From positions 1 to 6,446 of the forward strand of contig WQWD01000142.1 in assembly GCA_009785545.1 (NCBI GenBank): a DNA stretch of 6,446 nt, in the 5' to 3' direction. This DNA is from Treponema sp. (GTDB taxonomy: Bacteria > Spirochaetota > Spirochaetia > Treponematales > Breznakiellaceae). A model generated the notes under the pieces. It worked only from the letters and a program-made list of their open reading frames with translations. It searched no databases and was not told where the DNA came from. This document shows, piece after piece, positions 6,290 to 6,446 of this stretch (the first letter of the stretch is position 1; each line of letters opens with the position of its first letter). The position numbers and the translations under genes are program-made.

Positions 6290-6297
6290 TCTTGGCT
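6280..6297 (+). repeat. Direct repeat, copy 2 (duplicated tRNA-Thr 3' end)
   Basis: This is an exact 18-base copy of the 3' end of the tRNA-Thr gene, without the rest of a tRNA in front of it. Its first ten bases form the right arm of the inverted repeat. Its last six (TTGGCT) could serve as the -35 box for the next gene. It could be an attachment-site remnant, a target duplication, or a copy made from the tRNA 3' end. Confidence 0.9.
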
Positions 6298-6322
6298 TAT
6301 TCCCGCAAAACTATGGTATAAT
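6292..6322 (+). promoter_or_regulatory. Extended -10 promoter of the radical SAM gene
   Basis: TGGTATAAT (6314-6322) is a perfect extended -10. The best -35 candidate is TTGGCT (6292-6297) with a long 19-base spacer, and it falls inside the duplicated tRNA end. Only five bases separate the -10 from the ATG at 6328, so transcription should start at or within a base or two of the start codon. Confidence 0.65.
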
Positions 6323-6327
6323 TCCCC

Positions 6328-6446
6328 ATGCACCTAAAAGAAGCAAAAGGCATACTCAGCGCTCACAATGGAATGAACATCTCAAGAGGCTGCACACATG
6401 GTTGTATTTACTGTGATTCCCGAAGTAAATGTTATCAGATTAACCA
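6328..6446 (+). CDS. SPL-family radical SAM protein, N-terminal part (runs off the window)
   Basis: The first 39 residues begin MHLKEAKGILSAHNGMNISR and continue with the radical SAM cluster motif CxxxCxxC (C22, C26, C29) in GCTHGCIYCDSRSKCY. This would bind a 4Fe-4S cluster and S-adenosylmethionine. The pattern with an extra cysteine at 35 is familiar from SPL-like radical SAM proteins, named after spore photoproduct lyase. Most of them have no known substrate, and DNA repair should not be assumed. The start at 6328 keeps the conserved KEAKGILS stretch; the next methionine (residue 16, base 6373) would lose it. There is no ribosome binding site upstream, and the promoter abuts the ATG, which points to leaderless translation. 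The gene continues beyond base 6446 and appears unrelated to the glycosidase operon. Confidence 0.85.
   Translation, partial: MHLKEAKGILSAHNGMNISRGCTHGCIYCDSRSKCYQIN

Noticed and set aside
6154..6300. The structured element as a riboswitch for the radical SAM gene
   Set aside because: A strong promoter lies between the element and the start codon, and the mRNA from that promoter would not contain the element. Only read-through from the tRNA promoter would include it.
6064..6333. An 89-codon open frame on the minus strand covering the tRNA 3' part, the structured element and the radical SAM promoter
   Set aside because: It runs antisense through a tRNA, and the peptide SQEGES appears twice only because the tRNA end is duplicated. 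It has no recognisable domain. The stems and promoters explain the sequence better.
1..6446. CRISPR array or insertion sequence with a transposase
   Set aside because: No regularly spaced repeats and no transposase or integrase coding sequence are visible on either strand.

Overview
The window looks like a polysaccharide-utilisation stretch of a bacterial chromosome, followed by a tRNA gene and the start of an unrelated gene. Base composition is moderately AT-rich. Genes are tightly packed on the + strand with strong AGGAG-type ribosome binding sites. The gene content is a set of intracellular glycosidases, a DUF6171-type cysteine-rich protein and an SPL-family radical SAM protein. This fits a plant-fibre-degrading anaerobe from a gut or rumen. 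My best guess is a Treponema-like spirochaete, with a Clostridia-type Firmicute as the alternative; the sequence does not settle which.

Bases 1-5942 hold five genes. In order they encode a beta-helix glycosidase related to GH28 (41-1399), a GH43 beta-xylosidase/arabinofuranosidase of the XynB type (1408-2985), a GH51 alpha-L-arabinofuranosidase (3012-4475), a small eight-cysteine protein (TTG start at 4472, ending 4741) and a GH88 unsaturated glucuronyl hydrolase (4824-5942). The first four are separated by 8 bp, 26 bp and a 4-bp TTGA overlap, so they read as one operon. The GH88 gene follows after 82 bp that contain a plausible promoter of its own. None of the proteins has an obvious signal peptide. 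Together they would finish the breakdown, inside the cell, of imported oligosaccharides carrying unsaturated uronic acid ends plus arabinose and/or xylose. Such fragments could come from pectin with arabinan side chains or from glucurono-arabinoxylan.

Bases 5943-6327 are the unusual part. A tRNA-Thr(CGU) gene with its own extended -10 promoter lies at 6018-6090. Downstream, at 6280-6297, the last 18 nucleotides of that tRNA (tRNA positions 56-73, ending exactly at the discriminator base) are repeated. Ten of those bases form the right arm of a perfect inverted repeat whose left arm is at 6154-6163. The roughly 116 bases between the arms fold on paper into a compact multi-branched RNA with two GNRA-capped hairpins and two matching 3x3 internal loops flanked by potential G-A pairs. 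I do not recognise it as a known RNA family. It is the best candidate in the window for something undescribed: a tRNA-linked structured RNA or a small non-autonomous mobile element.

At the right edge, a radical SAM gene starts at 6328 only 5 bases after a perfect TATAAT, with no ribosome binding site, so it is probably translated from a leaderless mRNA. The possible -35 box of that promoter lies inside the duplicated tRNA end.
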